Shown piece after piece: positions 1 to 7,327 of a DNA stretch of 23,069 nucleotides. This DNA is from Oscillibacter sp. (GTDB lineage: Bacteria > Bacillota > Clostridia > Oscillospirales > Oscillospiraceae). The DNA is taken from contig JAHHSB010000004.1 of assembly GCA_020025415.1 (NCBI GenBank), positions 1 to 23,069 of the forward strand. The letters run 5' to 3'. The notes below the pieces were generated by a model. The model had not been told where the DNA came from. It did no database searches and saw nothing but the letters and a program-made list of their open reading frames with translations. Made by a program: the position numbers and the translations under genes. Position 1 is the first letter of the stretch. Every line of letters starts with the position of its first letter.

Positions 1-46
1 CGCGGAGAACGGGCATAAGTATCTGGAGATGGCGGACATCTCGTAA
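1..46 (+). CDS. parE: C-terminal tail of a probable topoisomerase IV subunit B (ParE), partial
   Basis: Only the last 14 codons and a TAA stop (44-46) are inside the window; the residues read AENGHKYLEMADIS. Type IIA topoisomerase B subunits commonly end in a motif of the kind 'EFIEENAxxxxNLDI', which this resembles loosely. The main argument is context: the matching A subunit gene lies downstream on the same strand at 715. The fragment is too short to prove the family. The stop codon sits inside a 55-bp sequence that is repeated perfectly at 183-237. Confidence 0.5.
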   Translation, partial: AENGHKYLEMADIS

Positions 47-55
47 GGCAGCGAA
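1..55 (+). repeat. 55-bp direct repeat, copy 1 (coding, parE 3' end)
   Basis: Identical base for base to 183-237. This copy contains the final codons and stop of the upstream gene. Its left boundary is not visible because the window begins here, so the real repeat may be longer. The copies diverge at base 56 (g) against base 238 (t). Confidence 0.9.
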
Positions 56-182
56 GCCGATCTGCGCTTCCGGCGATGGGTTCCGCGACCGAGCGGAGCG
101 ACGGGAGCCGCGCAGAAGCGCGTGTAAAATCGACAGCCGCGCAGCGGCATTTTCGCCGCCGTGTGCGGCGGGAATGACACAT
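56..182. repeat. Hairpin-rich 127-bp insert between the direct repeats
   Basis: Three short perfect hairpins follow one another: 109-113/118-122 (CGCGC/GCGCG, AGAA loop), 136-140/144-148 (GCCGC/GCGGC) and 154-159/165-170 (CGCCGC/GCGGCG). No convincing ORF runs through it. The structure resembles a REP- or MITE-like intergenic element. Whether it is repeated elsewhere in the genome cannot be seen here. Confidence 0.5.
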
Positions 183-237
183 CGCGGAGAACGGGCATAA
201 GTATCTGGAGATGGCGGACATCTCGTAAGGCAGCGAA
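183..237 (+). repeat. 55-bp direct repeat, copy 2 (non-coding)
   Basis: Perfect copy of 1-55, starting 182 bp downstream. In the parE frame there is a stop (TGA, 175-177) just before it and no start codon, so it is a silent duplicate of the gene's 3' end. It lies 55 bp upstream of the next gene. Confidence 0.9.
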
Positions 238-291
238 TGACAACAGCAAGAACAGCGGTGGAATTCTGCCGCGGAAAGATGTGAGGATTTT

Positions 292-693
292 ATGGAAAAA
301 GAAACCAACCAAAAGGATTATAAGCGCCTGGCGATCCTGGGCGGCGGCGTGATCTTGGCCATCCTGATGTTTTCCGGGGCAATCCCGGCGTTTACCGTGC
401 TGCACATCGGTATGACGGGCGCTTCCATCATACTGGGGATCGTATTCCTTCGCTCGGGAGGGGAGTTCCGGGCCTGGAACCCCCGGCTGGCTATCATCTT
501 TCGGCGGCGGCTTTCTCAGATCGTGAGTGTGCTGTTTTTCCTGACGGCTGCCGCCTGGCCGGTGGGTGCCCTGCTCCAGGACAGCATGTCCCTGGCAGAT
601 GAGCTGCTGCTGGCCATCCAGGTGCTGGGCATCGTGGTGGCGGGCAGTATGTGCTTCATTCCTGTGGACATCAAGATGGAAAAGAAGAAATAA
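292..693 (+). CDS. Small four-helix membrane protein, unknown function
   Basis: The product is 133 aa. Hydrophobic segments at about residues 12-33, 35-53, 77-95 and 102-123 suggest four membrane helices. Basic residues (RRR at 71-73) lie between helices 2 and 3, and the C-terminus is lysine-rich (KMEKKK). I do not recognise a family. The ATG is preceded by GTGAGG at a normal distance. The gene ends 21 bp before parC and appears to share its transcript, so it lies between the two topoisomerase subunit genes. That position may only reflect operon structure and does not by itself imply a role in DNA topology. Confidence 0.75.
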   Translation: MEKETNQKDYKRLAILGGGVILAILMFSGAIPAFTVLHIGMTGASIILGIVFLRSGGEFRAWNPRLAIIFRRRLSQIVSVLFFLTAAAWPVGALLQDSMSLADELLLAIQVLGIVVAGSMCFIPVDIKMEKKK

Positions 694-714
694 CGGACAG
701 GGGACAGAGGCTTC

Positions 715-2958
715 ATGGCAAAAAAGAAGACGCCGGAGGACAGTCGGCAAAAAGTGAATAACCCCAATGTGCTGGGCCTGCATGCGGCGGTGGTGGAACA
801 GCCTATCACCGACACCCTGGAGACCAACTATATGCCCTACGCCATGTCGGTGATCGTCTCCCGGGCCATTCCGGAGATTGACGGCTTCAAGCCCTCTCAC
901 CGCAAGCTGCTCTACACCATGTACAAAATGGGCCTTTTGACCGGGGGACGGACCAAGTCCGCCAACATCGTGGGCCAGACCATGCGCTTGAACCCTCACG
1001 GCGACGCCGCCATCTATGAGACTATGGTGCGCCTTTCCAAGGGTAACGGTACGCTGCTGACCCCCTTTGTGGACTCCAAGGGAAACTTCGGCAAAGTCTA
1101 TTCTCGGGACATGGCTTACGCCGCCGCCCGGTACACCGAGGCCAAGCTCGCCCCCATCTGCGCGGAGCTGTTCCGGGACATCGACTCTGACACGGTGGAC
1201 TTCGTGGACAACTACGACAACACCATGAAAGAGCCCGCCCTGCTGCCCACCACCTTCCCGAACATCCTGGTGTCGGCCAACTCCGGCATCGCCGTGGGCA
1301 TGGCTTCCCAGTTCTGCGGCTTCAACCTGGGTGAGGTGTGCGACACCACGGTGGCCTATCTGAAAAATCCCGCCTGCGACCTTTCCGAGACGCTGCTGGC
1401 CCCAGACTTCCCTACGGGAGGCGAGCTCATTTATGACGCCGCCGCCCTGGCGGAGATCTACCAGACCGGCCGGGGCTCGGTGCGGGTGCGGGCCAAGTAC
1501 CGCTATGTCAAGGACCAGAACCTGATCGAGATCTATGAGATCCCCTACTCCACCACCATCGAGGCCATTTTGGACAAGGTGGCGGAGCTGATCAAGGCCG
1601 GCAAGCTCAAGGAGATCTCCGACATGCGGGATGAGACGGACCTCTCCGGCCTAAAGCTGGCCATTGACCTCAAGCGGGGCACCGATCCCGACAAGCTCAT
1701 GGCCAAGCTCTTCAAGCTCACCACGCTGGAGGACTCCTTCAGCTGCAACTTCAACGTGCTCATTGCCGGCAGCCCCCGGGTCATGGGAGTGCGGGAGATC
1801 CTGGAGGAGTGGACTGCCTGGCGGACCGGGTCGGTGCGCCGCCGGGTCTACTTCGTGCTGAAAAAGCGCAAGGACAAGCTCCATTTGCTCAAGGGCCTCA
1901 AGCGGATCCTGCTGGATATTGACAAGGCCATCTCTATCATTCGGGAAACGGAACAGGAGTCGGAGGTCATCCCCAACCTGATGATCGGCTTTGGCATCGA
2001 CCAGGTCCAGGCCGAGTATGTGGCGGAGATTAAGCTGCGCAACATCAACAAGGAGTATATCCTCAAGCGGGTGGAGGAGACCAGTGCCCTTCAGGACGAG
2101 ATCGCCGATCTGGAGGATATTCTGGACGATCCCAAGCGGGTGCGGAAGATTATTGTGACGGAGCTGACTGCGGTGAAGAGCAAATACGCCGAGCCCCGGC
2201 GCACCACGCTGCTTTACAGCCACGAGATCACCGTCACCGCCGAAGCCGAAGAGGCGGAGGATTATCCCGTCCACGTCTTCCTCTCCCGGGAGGGGTACTT
2301 CAAAAAGATTACCCCCCAGTCCCTGCGCATGAGCGGGGAGCAGAAGTATAAAGACGGGGATGGCCTGTGCCAGAGCTTTGAGAGCAGCAACCGGGCAGAG
2401 ATCATGTTCTTTACCGACCGCTGCCAGGTGTATAAAAGCCGCCTGAGCGACTTTGACGACACCAAGGCCAGCGTGCTGGGGGATTATCTGCCCGCCAAGC
2501 TGGGCATGGACGCCGGCGAGACTGTGATCTTTGCGGCTCTGCCCGGGGACTACGCCGGGGAGCTGCTGTTCTTCTTTGAAAACGGCAAGGTGGCCCGGGT
2601 CGCCCTGAGCGCCTATCAGACCAGCTCCAACCGCCGCAAGCTCACCGGCGCCTATTCTGACAAGGCGCCCCTGGCCTGTATCCGGCGGCTGGATGCCGAT
2701 GGGGAGCTGGCGGTCTTCTCCAACGAGCCCAGGGCGTTGATCTTCCACACGGCGCTGCTGGCGCCGAAGACTACCCGCACCACCCAGGGCGTCCAGGTGA
2801 TGACCCTCAAGCCCCGTTACCATCTGGAGCGGGCCGCATCGCCGGAGGAGACCAGCCTGGTGCGGCTGTCCCGCTATCGGGTGCGGGCGCTGCCGGCCTC
2901 CGGCGCGCTGGTCAAGGACGAGGACGCCGAGGAGCAGCAGCTGGGACTGCTGGACTGA
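715..2958 (+). CDS. parC: DNA topoisomerase IV (gyrase-like) subunit A
   Basis: This 747-aa protein is the DNA-breaking and rejoining subunit of a type IIA topoisomerase. The N-terminal winged-helix/tower region starts with NYMPYAMSVIVSRAIPEIDG (about 38-57). The active-site tyrosine is Tyr140 in AARYTEAKL, preceded by the usual Arg139. The quinolone-pocket segment is HGDAAIYE (95-102), with Ala98 where E. coli ParC has Ser80, while Glu102 matches ParC Glu84. From about residue 510 a beta-pinwheel C-terminal domain follows, with no clear GyrA box (QRRGGKG), which favours ParC over GyrA. A purine-rich AGAGG lies just before the ATG. The partner B subunit appears to end at the left edge of the window. 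The family call is firm; ParC versus a second GyrA is less so. Confidence 0.9.
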   Translation: MAKKKTPEDSRQKVNNPNVLGLHAAVVEQPITDTLETNYMPYAMSVIVSRAIPEIDGFKPSHRKLLYTMYKMGLLTGGRTKSANIVGQTMRLNPHGDAAIYETMVRLSKGNGTLLTPFVDSKGNFGKVYSRDMAYAAARYTEAKLAPICAELFRDIDSDTVDFVDNYDNTMKEPALLPTTFPNILVSANSGIAVGMASQFCGFNLGEVCDTTVAYLKNPACDLSETLLAPDFPTGGELIYDAAALAEIYQTGRGSVRVRAKYRYVKDQNLIEIYEIPYSTTIEAILDKVAELIKAGKLKEISDMRDETDLSGLKLAIDLKRGTDPDKLMAKLFKLTTLEDSFSCNFNVLIAGSPRVMGVREILEEWTAWRTGSVRRRVYFVLKKRKDKLHLLKGLKRILLDIDKAISIIRETEQESEVIPNLMIGFGIDQVQAEYVAEIKLRNINKEYILKRVEETSALQDEIADLEDILDDPKRVRKIIVTELTAVKSKYAEPRRTTLLYSHEITVTAEAEEAEDYPVHVFLSREGYFKKITPQSLRMSGEQKYKDGDGLCQSFESSNRAEIMFFTDRCQVYKSRLSDFDDTKASVLGDYLPAKLGMDAGETVIFAALPGDYAGELLFFFENGKVARVALSAYQTSSNRRKLTGAYSDKAPLACIRRLDADGELAVFSNEPRALIFHTALLAPKTTRTTQGVQVMTLKPRYHLERAASPEETSLVRLSRYRVRALPASGALVKDEDAEEQQLGLLD

Positions 2959-3016
2959 GCTTCGGCGGAACACGGGAAAACCGGCCCGGTACGGGCCTTG
3001 ATAAGGGGGCATTGTG

Positions 3017-3610
3017 ATGACGGACTTTACAGCGGTCAGCGCGGCACTGGAGGCGCGGGGCTTCACGGTGAAGACCTTTGCCACCGGGCAGGCGGCCGCG
3101 GCCTATCTCAACGAGCAGATCGATGGCACTACTGTGGGCTTCGGCGGCTCGGTCACGCTGGAGAGCCTGGGCCTTTATGAGAGCTTGGGTGCCCACAATC
3201 AGGTGGCCTGGCACTGGAAACAGTCGGGCGGCGCCCGGGCTGAGGCGGCCGCGGCGGAGATCTACCTCACCTCGGTCAACGCCCTGGCCGAGACCGGGGA
3301 GCTGGTCAACATCGACGGAGCGGGCAACCGGGTGGCCTCCACCCTGTACGGCCACAAGAAGCTGTACTTCGTGGTGGGCCGGAACAAGCTGGCCCCGGAC
3401 TATGACCAGGCCCTGTGGCGGGCCCGGAACATCGCCGCGCCCCGCAACGCCCTGCGCTTGCAGAAGAAGACCCCCTGCGCCGTGCCCGGCGGCCATTGCC
3501 ACGACTGCCGCAGCCCCGAGCGGATCTGCCGGGGGCTGACGGTACTTTGGGGCCCCATGATGGGGGGAGAGACGGAAGTCATCTTGGTGGATGAGGATCT
3601 GGGCTATTGA
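3017..3610 (+). CDS. LUD-domain (YkgG/LutC-like) protein
   Basis: The product is about 197 aa. Family marks include GFGGSVTLESLGL (41-53), SVNALAETGELVNIDGAGNR (86-105) and a C-terminal cysteine set: Cys154, Cys161, Cys164 and Cys171 in PCAVPGGHCHDC...RIC. LUD proteins include the LutB/LutC lactate-utilisation subunits, but many stand-alone members have no assigned substrate. No LutA/LutB partner is present here, so a role in lactate oxidation should not be assumed. The cysteines could bind a metal or Fe-S cluster (inference). A GTG at 3014 is in frame, but the ATG at 3017 is better spaced from AAGGGGG (3003-3009). The gene follows parC after 58 bp containing a small GC hairpin (2983-2997) without a T-run. 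Confidence 0.85.
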   Translation: MTDFTAVSAALEARGFTVKTFATGQAAAAYLNEQIDGTTVGFGGSVTLESLGLYESLGAHNQVAWHWKQSGGARAEAAAAEIYLTSVNALAETGELVNIDGAGNRVASTLYGHKKLYFVVGRNKLAPDYDQALWRARNIAAPRNALRLQKKTPCAVPGGHCHDCRSPERICRGLTVLWGPMMGGETEVILVDEDLGY

Positions 3611-3632
3611 TAGAAAAAGGAGGCTGCCGGCC

Positions 3633-4358
3633 ATGACGCTTCACAGGCTGATCCAGCGCAGCCGTCTGCCCTGGCGGGGCAGGCGGCTGCGGGCCGCGGC
3701 CTGCGCGGGCCTGGCGGCCTGCGTGCTGTGCGGCTGCGCCTCTATCCTGGACCGGCAGTATGCCACGGTGGAGCCACACAGCAAAAAGTACTGGGAAAGC
3801 GGCGCGGACGGCACCCTCCGGGCGGAGAGCCACCAGGACCTGGTGAACGATATGCTGCTGCTCATCGGCCGGCATACGGAGGATGCCACCATCCGCTATT
3901 ACGATCAGGAAGAGGGGGCGGCCGTGGCTGACATTATCGAGCAGGCTGCCAACGAAGTCCAGCAGGATACCCCCCTGGGGGCCTGGGCGGTGGAGTATAT
4001 TACTTCCTCCTCCCGGAGCCAGCGGAGCTATGAGGAGATTACTGTCCATATCAGCTATTGCCGTTCTCAGGAGCAGATCCAGTCCCTGGTGAATGCCACC
4101 ACCACCGAGGCCCTGCCCGACCTGCTGGAGGCTGCCCTGGATGAGGGCAAGACGGAGCTGGCCGTCCGCATCGGCTATTGGGAGGAGGGCTCCCGGGCCA
4201 ATGTGGAGCAGATCGTGGAGATCATAAGGACCCAGCGGGGCATTGGGGAGGATCAGCCCTGGGCCATCTCCTACTATCCCCCGGATGGAAGCACCGGCCT
4301 GATCGAGTTTATCATGGGCGGGCAGGCCCAGCAGTCTCCGGAGACGGCCCAAAACTGA
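3633..4358 (+). CDS. Predicted lipoprotein, unknown function
   Basis: The product is 241 aa. The N-terminus is strongly basic (RSRLPWRGRRLR), followed by a hydrophobic stretch and a lipobox-like LCGC with the lipidated cysteine at residue 35, so the protein is probably tethered outside the membrane. The rest is soluble, acidic and mixed alpha/beta, with repeated 'xxLVxxxxxxL' helices and no motif I recognise. An upstream in-frame ATG at 3591 overlaps the LUD gene. The ATG at 3633 has a strong AAGGAGG (3617-3623) nine bases ahead and gives a clean signal peptide, so it is preferred. It is the last protein gene of the parC run; no terminator precedes the tRNA promoter. Confidence 0.8.
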   Translation: MTLHRLIQRSRLPWRGRRLRAAACAGLAACVLCGCASILDRQYATVEPHSKKYWESGADGTLRAESHQDLVNDMLLLIGRHTEDATIRYYDQEEGAAVADIIEQAANEVQQDTPLGAWAVEYITSSSRSQRSYEEITVHISYCRSQEQIQSLVNATTTEALPDLLEAALDEGKTELAVRIGYWEEGSRANVEQIVEIIRTQRGIGEDQPWAISYYPPDGSTGLIEFIMGGQAQQSPETAQN

Positions 4359-4384
4359 AAAAAGAAAAAACTTTCCAAAAACCC

Positions 4385-4413
4385 TTGACAAGAGGGACAG
4401 GCTTTGTTAGAAT
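4385..4413 (+). promoter_or_regulatory. Consensus sigma-A promoter of tRNA-Gly
   Basis: TTGACA (4385-4390), a 17-bp spacer and TAGAAT (4408-4413), ending 13 bp before the tRNA. This is a near-perfect housekeeping promoter placed right after the lipoprotein gene. Confidence 0.9.
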
Positions 4414-4426
4414 ATCTCTTGTCCTT

Positions 4427-4502
4427 GCGGGCATAGCTCATCTGGTAGAGCGCCACCTTGCCAAGGTGGAGGTAGCGAGTTCGAGCCTCGTTGCCCGCTC
4501 CA
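4427..4502 (+). tRNA. tRNA-Gly (anticodon GCC)
   Basis: The acceptor stem is GCGGGCA/TGCCCGC, the D arm GCTC...GAGC and the anticodon stem CCACC/GGTGG. The loop TTGCCAA gives anticodon GCC. The T arm is GCGAG-TTCGAGC-CTCGT, followed by discriminator T and an encoded CCA (4500-4502). All stems close. Confidence 0.97.
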
Positions 4503-4504
4503 GA

Positions 4505-4539
4505 AGAAAGACACGCTTTCTGCGTGTCTTTCTTTTTTT
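4505..4539 (+). terminator. Intrinsic terminator of tRNA-Gly
   Basis: A perfect 12-bp stem (4505-4516 with 4522-4533), a TTTCT loop and a T-run to 4539, beginning two bases after the CCA. A weaker GC-rich hairpin with T6 follows at about 4570-4615. Confidence 0.95.
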
Positions 4540-4624
4540 GCTTTTCCTGCCCAGGTGGCTGCCGCCTCCCGGGCTGCCGCCCTGGGGGGCTTTTCTGGGA
4601 CTGCCCGAGTTTTTTGGATGAATC

Positions 4625-4653
4625 TGTACAAGCGTGTCGAAAATTGATATAAT
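4625..4653 (+). promoter_or_regulatory. Promoter of the P-type ATPase gene (extended -10)
   Basis: TATAAT (4648-4653) is preceded by TGA (TGn extended -10) and, 17 bp upstream, by TGTACA (4625-4630), a 4/6 match to the -35 consensus. The gene's ATG is 49 bp downstream of the -10. Confidence 0.75.
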
Positions 4654-4701
4654 AAAATATTCCCATGATTCGGACCGGCAAAGCCGGAAAGGAGAGATCC
4701 C

Positions 4702-7170
4702 ATGAAGTGCAGCAAACGACGCACGCAAAAGCAGCCTGTGCGCCCGTCCCGGCGGGAGATGCCGCTGCTCTACCCATCGGCGGAGCAGGGCCTGACGTCG
4801 GAGCAGGCCAGGGCGCTGCTTGCCGCCGGCTGGGGGAACGAGGCGGTGGCCTCCCCGGCCAAGAGCGACAAGCAGATCGTGCGGGAAAATGTGTTTACCT
4901 ATTTCAACCTGATTTTTGTTGTTCTGGCGGCGTGTCTGCTGCTGGTGGGCGATATCTGGGACATGAGCTTTCTGCTGCTGGCTGCGGCCAACACGGCCAT
5001 TGGTATTGGCCAGCAGCTGCGCTCCAAGCGCACCATCGAAAAGCTGACGGTGCTTACCGCCAGCAGCGCCGACGTCATCCGGGATGGGGAAAAGCAGCGC
5101 ATCCCCGTGGACCGTCTGGTGCGGGAGGATGTGGTGGAGTTCGGCTCCGGCGCCCAGATCCCGGCGGACGGCACCATCCTCAGCGGCCAGGTCCAGGTGA
5201 ATGAGGGCCTGGTCACCGGCGAGGCGGACGCCATCACCAAAAAGGCGGGAGACGGGCTGCTGTCGGGCAGCTTCGTGATCTCCGGCCGCTGCCGGGCCCG
5301 GCTGGATCGGGTGGGCGCGGATTCCTACGCCGCCAAGCTGACCCTGGCTGCCAAGAAGGAGAGCGCCCCCGCCAAGTCGGAGATGATGCGCTCTTTGGAC
5401 CGGCTGATCCGCTTTATCGGCGTGGCCCTGATCCCTATCGGCATCGCCCTGTTTTATAACCAGTTTGTCATTCAGGATCTGGGCCTGCGCCAGTCGGTGG
5501 TGTCCATGGTGGCGGCCCTGGTTGGCATGATCCCTGAGGGGCTCTATTTCCTTACCAGTGTGGCCCTGGCGGTGAGCGTGGCCCGGATGGCCAGAAACCG
5601 GACGCTGATCCATGAGATGAACGCCATCGAGACTCTGGCCCGTGTGGATGTGCTCTGCGTGGACAAGACCGGGACCATCACCCGGCCGGAGATGGAGGTG
5701 CGGGAGGTAGTGCCCCTGGATGTGGAGGCCTATCCCCAGCAGGACATCGCCGATATCCTGGGCAGCTTTTACCAGGTAATGGAGGCGGATAACGACACTG
5801 CCCGAGCCCTGGCGGAAAAATTTCCCCGGGGGCTGGGCTGGCGGGCGGAGGCGGTCATCCCCTTCACCTCTGCCACCAAGTGGAGCGCGGTTTCCTTCGC
5901 CAACCACGGCACCTTCGCCGTGGGCGCGCCGGAGTCCATCCTGGGGAAGGACTTCGCCCCGCTGGAAAAGCGCTGCCGTTACTTTGCGGAAAAGGGCTGC
6001 CGGGTGCTGCTGCTGGCCCAGTGCGACGGCGCGGCGGAGGGGCGCCTGGACGGGCTGATCCTCCCGGTGGCGCTGCTGGTGCTGGAAAACCCGGTGCGGC
6101 CTGACGCCATTAAGACCTTTGCATACTTCGCCTCCCAGGGGGTGGCGGTGAAGGTAATTTCCGGCGATAACCCGGTGACCGTCTCTGCTGTGGCCGCCCA
6201 GGCGGGCATCGACGGGGCCGGCGACTGGGTGGACGCCCGGGAGCTGAAAACCGATCAGGACATCGCCCGGGCCGTGCAGAAGTACACTGTGTTTGGCCGG
6301 GTGGTGCCGGGGCAGAAGCGAAAGATCGTCCGGGCGCTCCAGAGCGCCGGACATATCGCCGCCATGACCGGCGATGGCGTCAACGACGTGCTGGCCCTGA
6401 AAGACGCTGACTGCGGCATCGCCATGGCCTCCGGCGCCGACGCCGCCTGTCAGGCGGCCCAGCTGGTGCTGCTGGATTCCGATTTCTCCGCCCTGCCCAA
6501 GGTGGTGGCGGAGGGCCGGCGGGTGATCAACAACATCCAGCGGTCCTCGGCGTTGTATCTGGTAAAGAACATCCTGTCGTTCTTCCTGGCCATCATCACC
6601 CTCTTTGCTGATTTTCCCTATCCCTTCGTGCCCATGCAGCTGACGCTGATCTCCGCCCTTACCATCGGCATACCCTCTTTCTTCCTGGCGCTGGAGCCCA
6701 ACCATGATCTGATCCGGGGGAAATTTATGCTCAATGTGCTGCGCAGGGCCTGTCCCGGCGGCCTGACGGACATTCTGGTGATTTTGTTTGCGGAGCTGTT
6801 CGTCTTTACCCTGGAACTCACGCTGGGGGAGCTGACTACCATCTGCGTGATCCTCATGGCCGCCAACGGCCTGACGGTGCTGTACTATGTGGCCCGGCCC
6901 CTGGATCTCAAGCGGGGGCTGCTGCTGGGCACCATGTGCGGGGCCATGCTGGTGGCGCTGCTGACCATGGGGGGACTGTTCTCGCTTAGTCCCCTCTCCT
7001 TCCCGGGGCTGCTGGTGATGATCGTGCTGGTGATGCTGGTGGTGCCTTGCAATATGTATTTGGAGCGGCTCTTCGACGCGGTGAGCCGGGTGCTGCTCCG
7101 CCGGCGGGAGAGCCGGGAGCGGCGCCGCAGTGCCCGCAGCAGCTTCGACCAGACGGATCCGGAGCGGTGA
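4702..7170 (+). CDS. Cation-translocating P-type ATPase (CtpE/Exp7-like branch)
   Basis: The product is 822 aa, a membrane pump driven by a phospho-aspartate cycle. Visible in order: M1-M2 (about 63-103), an actuator domain with TGEA (172-175) in place of the usual TGES, M3-M4 with IPEGL (277-281), and the phosphorylation site DKTGTIT with Asp321. Then come a short nucleotide-binding domain with KWSAV (393-397), SGDNP (487-491), the hinge TGDGVND (556-562), and M5-M10. There is no N-terminal CxxC metal-binding domain, which argues against a Cu/Cd/Zn exporter. The PEGL in M4 with a compact N-domain fits the branch of mycobacterial CtpE and pneumococcal Exp7-like pumps, where calcium has been proposed as a substrate; the ion here is inference. 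AAAGGAG lies seven bases before the ATG. It is a single-gene unit with its own promoter and terminator. Confidence 0.9.
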   Translation: MKCSKRRTQKQPVRPSRREMPLLYPSAEQGLTSEQARALLAAGWGNEAVASPAKSDKQIVRENVFTYFNLIFVVLAACLLLVGDIWDMSFLLLAAANTAIGIGQQLRSKRTIEKLTVLTASSADVIRDGEKQRIPVDRLVREDVVEFGSGAQIPADGTILSGQVQVNEGLVTGEADAITKKAGDGLLSGSFVISGRCRARLDRVGADSYAAKLTLAAKKESAPAKSEMMRSLDRLIRFIGVALIPIGIALFYNQFVIQDLGLRQSVVSMVAALVGMIPEGLYFLTSVALAVSVARMARNRTLIHEMNAIETLARVDVLCVDKTGTITRPEMEVREVVPLDVEAYPQQDIADILGSFYQVMEADNDTARALAEKFPRGLGWRAEAVIPFTSATKWSAVSFANHGTFAVGAPESILGKDFAPLEKRCRYFAEKGCRVLLLAQCDGAAEGRLDGLILPVALLVLENPVRPDAIKTFAYFASQGVAVKVISGDNPVTVSAVAAQAGIDGAGDWVDARELKTDQDIARAVQKYTVFGRVVPGQKRKIVRALQSAGHIAAMTGDGVNDVLALKDADCGIAMASGADAACQAAQLVLLDSDFSALPKVVAEGRRVINNIQRSSALYLVKNILSFFLAIITLFADFPYPFVPMQLTLISALTIGIPSFFLALEPNHDLIRGKFMLNVLRRACPGGLTDILVILFAELFVFTLELTLGELTTICVILMAANGLTVLYYVARPLDLKRGLLLGTMCGAMLVALLTMGGLFSLSPLSFPGLLVMIVLVMLVVPCNMYLERLFDAVSRVLLRRRESRERRRSARSSFDQTDPER

Positions 7171-7180
7171 CACGGATATC

Positions 7181-7217
7181 AAAAAATGCCCTGTGCGCCA
7201 TGCACAGGGCATTTTTT
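7181..7217. terminator. Bidirectional intrinsic terminator
   Basis: A 16-bp perfect stem (7181-7196 with 7202-7217) begins with A6 and ends with T6, so it can stop transcription both from the ATPase (+) and from the YitT gene (-). Confidence 0.93.
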
Positions 7218-7327
7218 CAATCTTTACAGGGAAAAGGGTACGTCCCGCAGCAGCGGCACCATGGTCTCCGCCGGCGTTCCGGCCAGCACGGCCGCACGTT
7301 CGTAATCAGGGATTATGGCACCGCAGC

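Noticed and set aside
161..352. 63-codon ORF over the second 55-bp repeat
   Set aside because: It has no Shine-Dalgarno, overlaps the start of the membrane protein gene and is made of repeat sequence in a non-native frame.
1651..3084. 477-codon antisense frame over parC
   Set aside because: It has the same shadow character as other antisense frames, no ribosome binding site and no domain.
4541..4600. GGCTGCCGCC direct repeat pair (4557-4566, 4572-4581)
   Set aside because: It is a short repeat inside GC-rich hairpin sequence and is best explained as part of the weak second terminator after tRNA-Gly.
4438..7212. 924-codon open frame on the minus strand opposite the P-type ATPase
   Set aside because: The protein is His/Gln/Gly/Pro-rich low-complexity sequence without any family motif. 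It crosses the tRNA-Gly and two terminators and mirrors the GC-biased third positions of the real gene.
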